Assembly (NCBI GenBank): GCA_964610165.1
Contig: CAZSUZ010000005.1
Span: 1 to 57,760, forward strand
Length of the DNA: 57,760 bases
DNA from: MFZZ01 sp964610165
GTDB taxonomy: Bacteria; Patescibacteriota; Microgenomatia; UBA1406; GWC2-37-13
Direction of reading: 5' to 3'
Both the position numbers and the translations under genes were made by a program. Below, piece by piece: positions 51,175 through 57,760 of this stretch. The notes beneath the pieces were generated by a model, which was not told where the DNA came from, did no database searches, and saw only the letters and a program-made list of their open reading frames with translations. How positions within the stretch are numbered: the first letter of the stretch is position 1; each line of letters starts with the position of its first letter.

Positions 51175-51598
51175 AAGGTATAAGTTTGGCAGTTTTATGT
51201 TTGTATGCTTCATATTCAGGAAAATGTTTTGATAGTAATTTTTCTTCATATTTAATTTTAAAAATAAGATCAATAAAAAGAACTATATAAATAATAAAAC
51301 GTGTAATGCTAATGTCATTACAAACCATTCCTGCGCCTATTAATAAAAGAGCCGTATACATAGGATGACGTATTGCTGTATATGGTCCAGAGGTTATTAA
51401 GGTTGCCTTAAGATCAATATTAGGAAGAACACGTATTTTACTTTGTCTCATGGTCCATAATGCATATAAGCCGAGTATTATTCCAAAACTTAAAAATAAA
51501 AAAGAAAACACATTATTTGGTGTTACTGGACCAGACAAAAATAACAGTAAAAATGATAAAAACTGAATAAATACTAAAAATAATCCGTACATACGCAT
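51164..51598 (-). CDS. Isoprenylcysteine methyltransferase-like (ICMT/PEMT family) protein
   Basis: 144 aa with four or five membrane segments. The pattern TSGPYTAIRHPMYTALLLIG (RHPMY motif) and the tail EEKLLSKHFPEYEAYKHKTAKL match the ICMT/PEMT family of integral membrane methyltransferases. The substrate is unknown; a lipid or isoprenoid is possible, and the nearby carotenoid operon may hint at isoprenoid chemistry (inference). It starts 3 bases after the 109 aa gene, so they are cotranscribed. Confidence 0.75.
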   Translation of the reverse strand: MRMYGLFLVFIQFLSFLLLFLSGPVTPNNVFSFLFLSFGIILGLYALWTMRQSKIRVLPNIDLKATLITSGPYTAIRHPMYTALLLIGAGMVCNDISITRFIIYIVLFIDLIFKIKYEEKLLSKHFPEYEAYKHKTAKLIPFIY

Positions 51599-51601
51599 AA
51601 A

Positions 51602-51931
51602 TTAATTTATATGTTTTTTTGCTTCTTGAACATCAAGATGAAGTTCTTGGAGAAGAATATTAACAGCTCTATTTATTTTATGTTCAACTTTTTCAATATT
51701 TTCTTTCAAGTGTTTCCATAAATCTTCATGGTTTTCTTTTGAAAGATGATGTAAAAATATTTTTTTATCTTTTTCTGAAAGTTCAGATAACACAGTATCA
51801 ATAATAGTGTGGTGAACTGTTGATTCGATAATAACAATCAGTTCTTGTTTTTCTTCATGATCTAAATCCATTACATCTAGAATGGTATAAATAGATTCAA
51901 TTTCGATGATGTGACTATAAAAATATTTCAT
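51602..51931 (-). CDS. Hypothetical helical protein, possibly DUF5663-like
   Basis: 109 aa, helical and acidic, no membrane segment. The pattern MDLDHEEKQELIVIIESTV, then LSELSEKDKKIFLHHL, resembles a small Patescibacterial domain of unknown function (DUF5663-like), but I am not certain. His residues are numerous yet do not form a clear hemerythrin pattern. It is one base downstream of the DPBB-like gene and three bases upstream of the methyltransferase-like gene. Confidence 0.55.
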   Translation of the reverse strand: MKYFYSHIIEIESIYTILDVMDLDHEEKQELIVIIESTVHHTIIDTVLSELSEKDKKIFLHHLSKENHEDLWKHLKENIEKVEHKINRAVNILLQELHLDVQEAKKHIN

Positions 51932-51932
51932 A

Positions 51933-52826
51933 TTATTGCATATTAATTGGTCCTAATGGAATTTTATTTTCTGGGTCATCTATAAAAAAATATAATACTG
52001 GACCTTTCGCGCCACCGTCTACTCGTTCTAAAAAGTGCATAACCTCGGGAGATCCTCCTAAATGTTTTCCAGTAAAAGCTGCAGGTCCGGCATCTCCAAT
52101 AACAACAACCATGGCTTTTCCATTCTCTGGATTAACAACAAGCATTTTTCTATATTTAAAGAAATTATAATACTCATTTACATTTTCATTCCATCCAGGA
52201 GATAAAAAAGTTTGAACAGCAATATAATATTTTTCTCGTTGTTTATCTTGTTCAGTCATTTCTTGTGCAGAAGGAGCAAAGTATCCCCACGCTCCTCGAC
52301 CTGGTGCCATACCAGATTTATAAAATTGTTCTGCTTCTTCTTGTGTATCAAAATGGGAATCTATTGTGTCTCCAGGATATCTCATGAGGTGTTGTTCTGC
52401 TCCAATATACCCATAACTACGATTCAATCTTTTATTTTGTAGAATTGGCGTAACATTCATACTGAAATAATCGGTTAATACAGAAGAAATGTGTTGTTCT
52501 TGTTCGGGTGTAAGTTCCTGCACAGATGGAGGAAGAATTGGTGTAAGTTCTGTAATAAGTTGCGTTTTTGATTTTGCTGGTTTTTCTTCTTTAGGTTTTT
52601 TAGAATCTGAAGGTAAAAAATTTTGTGCCAATATATTAGAATTAGCAGGTTGAGCAAGCATTAGTATTCCTGCCATTGAGCCAACAACTGCATTTTTTGT
52701 AGAATTATGAAGCCATTCAAGTGAATCTTTGTGTTTTTCCCAGAGTTGTTCTGTAAGGATTTTATGTTTCTTCGCCCATTTTTTCTTAAGATGATGAAAG
52801 TGTGGTTTAAAACGCTTTTCTGTCAT
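51933..52826 (-). CDS. Hypothetical protein with a possible double-psi beta-barrel domain
   Basis: 297 aa. A basic, His-rich start (1-45), one hydrophobic segment (about 45-65), and a Lys/Pro-rich linker (about 70-100) precede a C-terminal domain (about 110-297). Its end, VVNPENGKAMVVVIGDAGPA then TGKHLGGSPEVMHFL, resembles the NxxNGKxVxVxVxDxGP motif of RlpA-type double-psi beta barrels, including the Asp. Because the hydrophobic segment follows a long basic start, export is not certain. A wall-binding or lytic role is only an inference. TAGAAT precedes the ATG by six bases. Confidence 0.55.
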   Translation of the reverse strand: MTEKRFKPHFHHLKKKWAKKHKILTEQLWEKHKDSLEWLHNSTKNAVVGSMAGILMLAQPANSNILAQNFLPSDSKKPKEEKPAKSKTQLITELTPILPPSVQELTPEQEQHISSVLTDYFSMNVTPILQNKRLNRSYGYIGAEQHLMRYPGDTIDSHFDTQEEAEQFYKSGMAPGRGAWGYFAPSAQEMTEQDKQREKYYIAVQTFLSPGWNENVNEYYNFFKYRKMLVVNPENGKAMVVVIGDAGPAAFTGKHLGGSPEVMHFLERVDGGAKGPVLYFFIDDPENKIPLGPINMQ

Positions 52827-52896
52827 AGATTTATTCTACACAAATCATGAAAAGAATAGTTGTATCAATACTTCAGCTAAATATCAGCTTAAAGAA

Positions 52897-52902
52897 TATA
52901 AT
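52897..52902 (+). promoter_or_regulatory. -10 element of the two-component system
   Basis: A perfect TATAAT exactly six bases before the ATG at 52909, so the mRNA begins at the start codon. Confidence 0.6.
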
Positions 52903-52908
52903 AAGAGT

Positions 52909-53583
52909 ATGAGAATTTTAATAGTAGAAGACGAACATCGCATTGCAAACACAATAAAAAAAGGATTACAACAAGAACATTTTGCCGTAGATGTGGCTTA
53001 TGATGGACAATCGGGTTATGATTTGGCTTCAACCGAAGAATACGATATTCTGATTCTAGATCTAATGCTACCAGGAAAAGATGGAATCGCAATTTGTAAA
53101 GATTTAAGAAAAAATGGCAACCACACACCTATTTTAATGCTTACTGCGAAAAGTCAAATACAAGATAAAGTAGAAGGCCTAGATTCTGGTGCAGATGATT
53201 ATTTGACCAAACCATTTTCTTTTGAAGAATTACTTGCAAGAATATATGCATTACATAGACGACCAAAGCAATTAGTCTCGGATGTTATTACCGTTGAGGA
53301 TTTAACTATGCATACAAGAGAATTTATAGTAGAAAGATCTGGCAAATCTATTCAGCTTTCGAGTAAGGAGTTTTCATTACTTGAGTATTTAATGAAACAT
53401 GCGAACAAAATTATTACAAAAGATCAAATTATAAGTCATGTATGGGATTATGATGCTGATGTATTACCAAATACAGTAGAAGTTTATATAAAGAATTTAA
53501 GAAGTAAAATTGATTATCCATTTACCAAAAAAAAATCTCTTATTCATACGGTTCGTGGATTTGGTTATAAAATAGGAGAGTAA
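52909..53583 (+). CDS. OmpR/PhoB family response regulator
   Basis: 224 aa. Receiver domain (about 1-118) with the acidic pair Glu7-Asp8, phosphoacceptor Asp51 (ILDLMLPGKDG), Thr in MLTAK and Lys in LTKPF. A winged-helix DNA-binding domain (about 128-222, LSSKEFSLLEYLMKHANKII) follows. It acts in the cytoplasm and is activated by the partner kinase that begins two bases after its stop. Target genes are not evident; no repeated sites were noticed upstream. Confidence 0.94.
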   Translation: MRILIVEDEHRIANTIKKGLQQEHFAVDVAYDGQSGYDLASTEEYDILILDLMLPGKDGIAICKDLRKNGNHTPILMLTAKSQIQDKVEGLDSGADDYLTKPFSFEELLARIYALHRRPKQLVSDVITVEDLTMHTREFIVERSGKSIQLSSKEFSLLEYLMKHANKIITKDQIISHVWDYDADVLPNTVEVYIKNLRSKIDYPFTKKKSLIHTVRGFGYKIGE

Positions 53584-53584
53584 T

Positions 53585-54655
53585 ATGTTTAATTCTGCAA
53601 GATTAAAGCTTACTGCGTGGTATCTGCTTACTATTATGATAGTAAGTATTTTATTTAGTGGCATTATTTACAAGCTCTTAATGATGGAATTTGACAGATT
53701 TGAAAAAGCTCAACGATTTCGTTTTGAACGTAGGTTAGTTGAAGGAACAATTATTTATCCGAATGGCGTTCAACTAAAGGTTGTACCACAACATATGTCT
53801 ATTAATGAAGAGCTTATTGAAGAAACACGTAAAAGAGTTATTGTTATGTTAATTTCTATTAATTCCGGCATATTGATTATTTCTGGTGTTTTAGGTTATG
53901 TTCTTGCTGGACGCACATTAAAACCTATAAAGGACATGATGGAAGAACAAAATAGGTTTATTGGTGATGCTTCTCATGAAATTAGAACGCCATTAACATC
54001 ATTAAAAAGCGCATTTGAAGTTTTTTTAAGAGATAAAAAAGCCACAATAAAAGAAGCGAAAGAAATTGTATCGGATAGTATAGACGAGGTAAATAAATTA
54101 AAATCATTGTCTGATTCTTTACTTCAACTTGCTCAATATGAAAAACCAAATGGGCATTCAGATTTTAAAAAAATACCTTTGGATAAAATATTGTCTGATG
54201 CAACAGAATCTATACTTCCGATGGCAAAAGAAAAACAGGTAAAAGTTATTTTTAATAATACAGACTTTACATTAGATGGTAATTTGTATGCATTGACTGA
54301 TTTATTTATTATTTTATTGGATAATGCAGTTAAATATTCACCACAGAATAGCACAGTAAAAATTAAAGTTAACAAAACAAACGAAAGTATTATCGTCTCA
54401 GTTTTTGATGAAGGAACTGGTGTAGATAAAAAAGATATCCCACATATCTTTGAACGATTTTACAGGTCTGACAAGGCACGTTCAAAACAATCACAAAATG
54501 GGTATGGTTTGGGACTTTCGATTGCGAAAAAAATTGTCGAACTTCATAAAGGGACTATTTCTGTAAAAAACAATCCTGAAAAAGGTAGTGTTTTTATGGT
54601 CTCTTTACCTACTAAAAAATCTTTAGGTTTTAAAAAACCATTTGTATTCAGTTAG
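53585..54655 (+). CDS. Sensor histidine kinase
   Basis: 356 aa. Two membrane segments (about 9-32 and 86-108) enclose a short 50-residue outer domain. HisKA domain: His131 in DASHEIRTPLTSL. The catalytic domain shows DNAVKYSP (N box), FDEGTGVDKKD (G1), and GYGLGLSIAKKIVELHKG (G2). No separate HAMP domain is obvious. It starts 2 bases after the response regulator and forms a pair with it. The signal is unknown; the small outer domain suggests membrane or envelope sensing. Confidence 0.93.
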   Translation: MFNSARLKLTAWYLLTIMIVSILFSGIIYKLLMMEFDRFEKAQRFRFERRLVEGTIIYPNGVQLKVVPQHMSINEELIEETRKRVIVMLISINSGILIISGVLGYVLAGRTLKPIKDMMEEQNRFIGDASHEIRTPLTSLKSAFEVFLRDKKATIKEAKEIVSDSIDEVNKLKSLSDSLLQLAQYEKPNGHSDFKKIPLDKILSDATESILPMAKEKQVKVIFNNTDFTLDGNLYALTDLFIILLDNAVKYSPQNSTVKIKVNKTNESIIVSVFDEGTGVDKKDIPHIFERFYRSDKARSKQSQNGYGLGLSIAKKIVELHKGTISVKNNPEKGSVFMVSLPTKKSLGFKKPFVFS

Positions 54656-54687
54656 ATTTCAGATAGTAATTATAAGATTTTCTTTTA

Positions 54688-54840
54688 ATGAATAAAAATG
54701 CAACACAACTAACCCTTTTACTATTTGTCACATTGCTTGTATTAAGTGGTGGAGGTGTTTGGATTTATCAATCTCAAAAAAATGCTACATCATTTAAACC
54801 AAATACGGTTGTTGAAGAAACAGTTAATCCACTAATTTAA
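54688..54840 (+). CDS. Small membrane peptide, 50 aa
   Basis: Begins MNKNATQLTLLLFVTLLVLSG, with one hydrophobic segment (about 7-27) and a short polar tail. It lies 33 bases after the histidine kinase, same strand. Family not recognised. It could be a small partner of the kinase. Support is limited to its form (basic start, clean helix, stop before the next gene) and position. Confidence 0.45.
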   Translation: MNKNATQLTLLLFVTLLVLSGGGVWIYQSQKNATSFKPNTVVEETVNPLI

Positions 54841-54899
54841 AATAACTTCCTATTTAAGCTTACTTTCAGATTGATGAGATAAAGTAGTGTATGTTAATT

Positions 54900-54917
54900 A
54901 TGAAAGGAGGTGAATGA
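54900..54917 (+). other. Possible six-codon mini-ORF over the Shine-Dalgarno
   Basis: ATG AAA GGA GGT GAA TGA would encode MKGGE. The strong Shine-Dalgarno AAAGGAGGTG (54903-54912) lies inside it, and its stop overlaps an in-frame ATG at 54914 of the next gene. Whether it is translated is unknown. Confidence 0.3.
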
Positions 54918-54919
54918 AA

Positions 54920-55393
54920 ATGAAAACAAGAATATTGTTACCAGCTATTGCAATAGTAATTACTGGAATCGCAGCATTTGGAGCAATTGGTACTTTTGCA
55001 CAAACTACTGCAACAGATCCACACACTTCTATAATTCAAAAATTAGTTACTAAATTTGGATTAAAAGAAGATGAGGTAAAAGCAGTCTTTAACGAAGAAA
55101 GAGCAGAGAGACAAAAAGAAATGCAAACGAGATTAGAAGAACGTTTAACACAGGCTGTAACTGAAGGTAAAATTACAGAAGATCAGAAAAAATTAGTTCT
55201 TGCTAAACATGAAGAATTACAGAAAGAACGAGAAACTAATCAAGAAATGATGCAAAACGCAACACCAGAAGAAAGAAGAGCAAAAATGCAGGAAAGAAGA
55301 CAAGAACTTCAAACGTGGGCTGAACAAAATGGTATTGATATACAATACTTAGGAGGTTTCAAAGCTGGCTTTAAAGGAATGCATGGAATGTGA
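54920..55393 (+). CDS. Secreted helical Glu/Gln/Arg-rich protein
   Basis: 157 aa from the ATG at 54920. An ATG two codons earlier (54914) is only one base from the Shine-Dalgarno AAAGGAGGTG (54903-54912), while 54920 has ideal spacing. A signal peptide (about 1-27, ending near TFAQT) precedes a helical, highly charged protein with LKEDEVKAVFNEERAERQKE and EERRAKMQERRQEL segments, reminiscent of Spy/CpxP-like or DUF2680-like periplasmic proteins. The function is not known. It follows the two-component genes and is a candidate target of them (inference). A strong terminator follows. Confidence 0.7.
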   Translation: MKTRILLPAIAIVITGIAAFGAIGTFAQTTATDPHTSIIQKLVTKFGLKEDEVKAVFNEERAERQKEMQTRLEERLTQAVTEGKITEDQKKLVLAKHEELQKERETNQEMMQNATPEERRAKMQERRQELQTWAEQNGIDIQYLGGFKAGFKGMHGM

Positions 55394-55417
55394 TAGAGGG
55401 GACGATAGTGTAGAAAT

Positions 55418-55446
55418 AACTCCCGTTACTAGTGCGGGAGTTTTTT
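55418..55446 (+). terminator. Rho-independent terminator
   Basis: AACTCCCG (55418-55425) pairs with CGGGAGTT (55435-55442), 9-base loop, followed by T's at 55441-55446. It lies 24 bases after the secreted helical protein gene and beside the stop of the convergent dehydrogenase gene. Confidence 0.88.
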
Positions 55447-55449
55447 CCG

Positions 55450-56580
55450 TTATAGTTTTTTCGGGTTTATACGAATAACACGGTCATCATTGTCGTTTGG
55501 AATACCTCGTCCGTCTTTATTACTAGTTGTTATATACAACATTTCATCAGGTCCTAAAATTACTTCTCTTATTCTGCCATATTCACCTTGGAAATAATTA
55601 TTTATAGTATTAATTGAGTTATTTTCAATAACACCCTTGTATAAAGAGGAGCCTCGTAAACCACTAAAGTAAACAGCATTTTTATAATAAGTTATACTTC
55701 CTGGAGCCCATGTTGTATTTTCAGAATGAATGATTGGTGCTTGCATACCGTCTGCAGTTTCGTCACCTTGAATGTCTGGCCAACCATAGTTATTCCCTGC
55801 TTTTATTACATTGATTTCATCTAAACCAGAAGTTATTCCAGATCTTCCATGCTCTGTAGACCATACATTTCCGCTAGAATCCCATGTTAATCCTTGTGAA
55901 TTACGATGGCCATAGGAGTAGATGCGATTACTAAATGGATTATTTGGTGCTGGTTCACCAGTATCTGTTACACGTAGTATTTTTCCAGCAAGCGAATTTT
56001 TATCTTGTGCTTGTGAGGGTTCTTGTGCATCTCCAGTTGTTATATATAAATATGAATCAGGTCCGAAAATAATTTCACCACCATTGTGATTAGAAGCACC
56101 AGGTATTGCATCTATAATAATCTTTTCATTAGAAATTTGATTGTTTTTGTAGGTCATTCTTACAACTCGATTGAGCGTATTTCCCCCATTATTTCTGTAT
56201 GTGTAATAAAAATAAATAAAGTTGTTTTCTTCAAATTTTGGATGAAGAGTCATGCCGAGAAGTCCTCCTTCACCAATTTCTAATACGTTTGAAAGTGTAG
56301 CTATTGGATTAGAATCAAGTACGCCTTCTGCAGAGATTTTACGGACTGTTCCTTTTCGTTCCGTAACTAATAGACTGTTATCTGGCAAAAAAACAATAGA
56401 CCATGGTGTATCTAAACCTTCCGCCAGAATTTCAGTTTCAGGAGCATTAAGATTTGCTAAAGTTTTTTTTGTTACTGAGGTATTTAACTCTGAGTGTTTC
56501 GAGATATTTTGCGTTTGATAATAATATAATCCTCCGCCAATTATTATTAATAATCCAAATATACCAACATATTTCATCAT
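55450..56580 (-). CDS. Sugar dehydrogenase of the PQQ-type soluble beta-propeller family
   Basis: 376 aa. An N-terminal hydrophobic segment (about 4-21) anchors or exports it. The six-bladed propeller shows LDTPWSIVFLPDNSLLVTER, GGLLGMTLHPKF, SNHNGGEIIFGPDSYLYIT, YSYGHRNSQGLTW and WSTEHGRSGI, matching the aldose sugar dehydrogenase / GdhB group, including the His in NHNGG. These enzymes oxidise sugars with PQQ and calcium in the periplasm. No PQQ synthesis gene is seen. TATACT is seven bases before the ATG. Confidence 0.87.
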   Translation of the reverse strand: MMKYVGIFGLLIIIGGGLYYYQTQNISKHSELNTSVTKKTLANLNAPETEILAEGLDTPWSIVFLPDNSLLVTERKGTVRKISAEGVLDSNPIATLSNVLEIGEGGLLGMTLHPKFEENNFIYFYYTYRNNGGNTLNRVVRMTYKNNQISNEKIIIDAIPGASNHNGGEIIFGPDSYLYITTGDAQEPSQAQDKNSLAGKILRVTDTGEPAPNNPFSNRIYSYGHRNSQGLTWDSSGNVWSTEHGRSGITSGLDEINVIKAGNNYGWPDIQGDETADGMQAPIIHSENTTWAPGSITYYKNAVYFSGLRGSSLYKGVIENNSINTINNYFQGEYGRIREVILGPDEMLYITTSNKDGRGIPNDNDDRVIRINPKKL

Positions 56581-56647
56581 AAATATAAGTATACAAAGGG
56601 AATATAAATTTTTTGTAATTTTAACGATATTTTACTTTTTTGTACTT

Positions 56648-56653
56648 TATACT
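56648..56653 (+). promoter_or_regulatory. -10 element of the hydrolase gene
   Basis: TATACT, six bases before the ATG at 56660, placing the transcription start at the start codon. The -35 is not clear. Confidence 0.5.
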
Positions 56654-56659
56654 ATTTTA

Positions 56660-57757
56660 ATGGAAAATGAAGCTCAAGTAATTCAACCAATAGAACAACA
56701 GCCGTCAAAAAAAAATACGATGTGGATACTATTAGGTGTTTTTTTTGCAATAATTGCGGGTGTCGTTATCTATTATTTACAATTTGGCCTAATTTCTACA
56801 AACACATTACCAAAAGTTGGTAAAGTAGTTACAAAAGAAATTATTTCGCCAACTCCAATGCCATTTTATGAATTAACAATTCCCGCTCTAAGAGAACGTT
56901 CATATCAAAGTCAATTAGGAGAAAGACAAGTGTATTCTCAAAATGGTAATTTTACTTCATACTTGACGAGCTATAATTCTGATGATTTAAAAATTAACGG
57001 ATTACTAACGATTCCTAATGAAGAAGAACCTGAAGGTGGCTTTCCAGCAATTATATTTATTCATGGATATATTCCACCATCTACATATCAAACAACAGAA
57101 CGTTATGTTGATTATGTAAATTATTTAGCGTCTAACGGATTTGTTGTATTTAAAATAGATTTGCGAGGTCATGGTAATTCTGAAGGAGAAGCAACAGGTG
57201 CATATTTTTTTTCTGATTATATTATTGATACATTACATGCATATTCTGCACTACAAAATGCTGATTTTGTAAATAAAGACAAAATAGGATTATGGGGGCA
57301 TAGTATGGCCGGTAATGTTATTTTACGTTCTATGGCTGTTAAAACAGATATTCCAGCGTCTGTTATTTGGGCAGGTGCAGTTTATAGTTATTCAGATCGA
57401 GAAGAATATGGCATTCAAGATACAAGTTACAGACCTCCACAAACAGTAACGCAAAGCCAAAGTAGAAGGCAGAAACTTTTTGATATGTATGGAGAATTTG
57501 ATCAAAATAATTTGTTTTGGAAACAATTTTCTGCAGTTAATTATTTAGGAGATATTAAAGGTGCCTTAGAAATTCATCATGCAGTTGATGATAGTGTTGT
57601 GAATATTGGTTATAGTCGGGATTTGAATGAATTGTTAGAAAAAACATCCATTCCACACAAACTATATGAATATCCAAGTGGGGAACATGATATTGCAGGA
57701 AGTAGTTTTAATACAGCTATGCAAAGGACTGTGGAATTTTTTAGGGAGAGGTTGTGA
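56660..57757 (+). CDS. Membrane-anchored alpha/beta hydrolase
   Basis: 365 aa. An N-terminal anchor (about 21-45) is followed by a linker and an alpha/beta-hydrolase domain (about 100-365). The nucleophile elbow is GLWGHSMAGN (Ser near 217), the oxyanion-type segment is IFIHGYIPP, the pattern DLRGHGNSEGE is typical, and HHAVDDSVV with the final SGEHDIAGS supplies the acid and His. It resembles prolyl-oligopeptidase or dienelactone-hydrolase-like enzymes, but the substrate is not evident. It is probably extracellular or membrane-surface. It is divergent from the sugar dehydrogenase gene and is complete in the window. Confidence 0.85.
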   Translation: MENEAQVIQPIEQQPSKKNTMWILLGVFFAIIAGVVIYYLQFGLISTNTLPKVGKVVTKEIISPTPMPFYELTIPALRERSYQSQLGERQVYSQNGNFTSYLTSYNSDDLKINGLLTIPNEEEPEGGFPAIIFIHGYIPPSTYQTTERYVDYVNYLASNGFVVFKIDLRGHGNSEGEATGAYFFSDYIIDTLHAYSALQNADFVNKDKIGLWGHSMAGNVILRSMAVKTDIPASVIWAGAVYSYSDREEYGIQDTSYRPPQTVTQSQSRRQKLFDMYGEFDQNNLFWKQFSAVNYLGDIKGALEIHHAVDDSVVNIGYSRDLNELLEKTSIPHKLYEYPSGEHDIAGSSFNTAMQRTVEFFRERL

Positions 57758-57760
57758 TAG

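Noticed and set aside
51602..51931. Hemerythrin-like oxygen-binding protein
   Set aside because: The protein is His-rich and helical but lacks the ordered HxxxE and HxxxH spacing of hemerythrins.
1..57760. TGA read as glycine (genetic code 25)
   Set aside because: TGA ends several well-supported genes and no in-frame TGA interrupts conserved proteins, so the standard bacterial code fits.
1..57760. CRISPR array, insertion sequence, prophage, tRNA or rRNA
   Set aside because: No spaced identical repeats, transposase motifs, phage structural genes or recognisable tRNA/rRNA sequence were seen on either strand by eye.

Overview
The window looks like an AT-rich, compact genome segment of a Candidate Phyla Radiation (Patescibacteria) bacterium, most likely from the Microgenomates side. 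This is inferred from gene content: a PrgI / TraC-like / VirB4 module, short secreted proteins with Pro/Thr-rich linkers, a DUF5667-type protein, an AdoCbl-dependent ribonucleotide reductase, many overlapping genes, and long runs of hypotheticals. TGA is used as a stop (for example at the end of the UvrD-like and 54.9 kb genes), so the TGA=Gly code of Gracilibacteria/Absconditabacteria does not apply. No rRNA, tRNA, CRISPR array or insertion sequence was recognised.

Layout. 1-6.2 kb (minus strand): a degenerate Xer-like recombinase, RNase H, PrgI, TraC-like, VirB4, and a PBP2-type transpeptidase cut by the window edge. 6.4-13.5 kb: thioredoxin, then a cobalamin-centred region with two unknown genes behind a cobalamin riboswitch, a PduO-type adenosyltransferase, a secreted Cys-rich protein, and class II RNR (nrdJ) with nrdR. 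13.8-23.7 kb: envelope and surface genes (signal peptidase fused to a CAP domain, acyltransferase 3, SpoIID/LytB, VirB2-like protein, UbiA prenyltransferase, Cys-rich secreted protein), an orphan 'RNA ligase partner' PIN protein and a MarR regulator. 23.7-26.2 kb: manA-pgi, followed by an unusual array of evenly spaced CCG/ACG motifs. 26.3-29.97 kb: perM-dnaN-dnaA and a probable origin with a back-to-back pair of perfect DnaA boxes over the dnaA promoter. Genes lie mostly on the minus strand to the left of this point and mostly on the plus strand to the right for about 16 kb. 30-46 kb: comF, an IPETG-tailed surface protein, recA-recX, RNase Y, HU, ribosomal protein S1, flavodoxin, and a DNA repair block mutS-mutL-methyltransferase-endoQ-uvrD. 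46.1-50.8 kb (minus strand): a tightly overlapping carotenoid operon tetR-crtI-crtB-crtE-crtY, predicted to make beta-carotene or a related cyclised carotenoid. Its promoter carries a 22-bp perfect palindrome plus a second near-palindrome. 50.8-57.8 kb: small membrane proteins, a two-component system, a periplasmic-type sugar dehydrogenase and an alpha/beta hydrolase.

Three themes stand out. First, AdoCbl supply (adenosyltransferase), sensing (riboswitch) and use (NrdJ) lie within 6 kb, and the riboswitch controls a gene of unknown function. Second, many transcription units have a -10 hexamer ending 6-9 bases before the start codon, which implies widespread leaderless mRNA; strong Shine-Dalgarno sequences appear only at HU, S1 and one secreted-protein gene. 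This pattern also reassigns several start codons. Third, the carotenoid operon is rare cargo for this kind of genome, and its operators match both a TetR-type arrangement and the Gram-positive LexA box.
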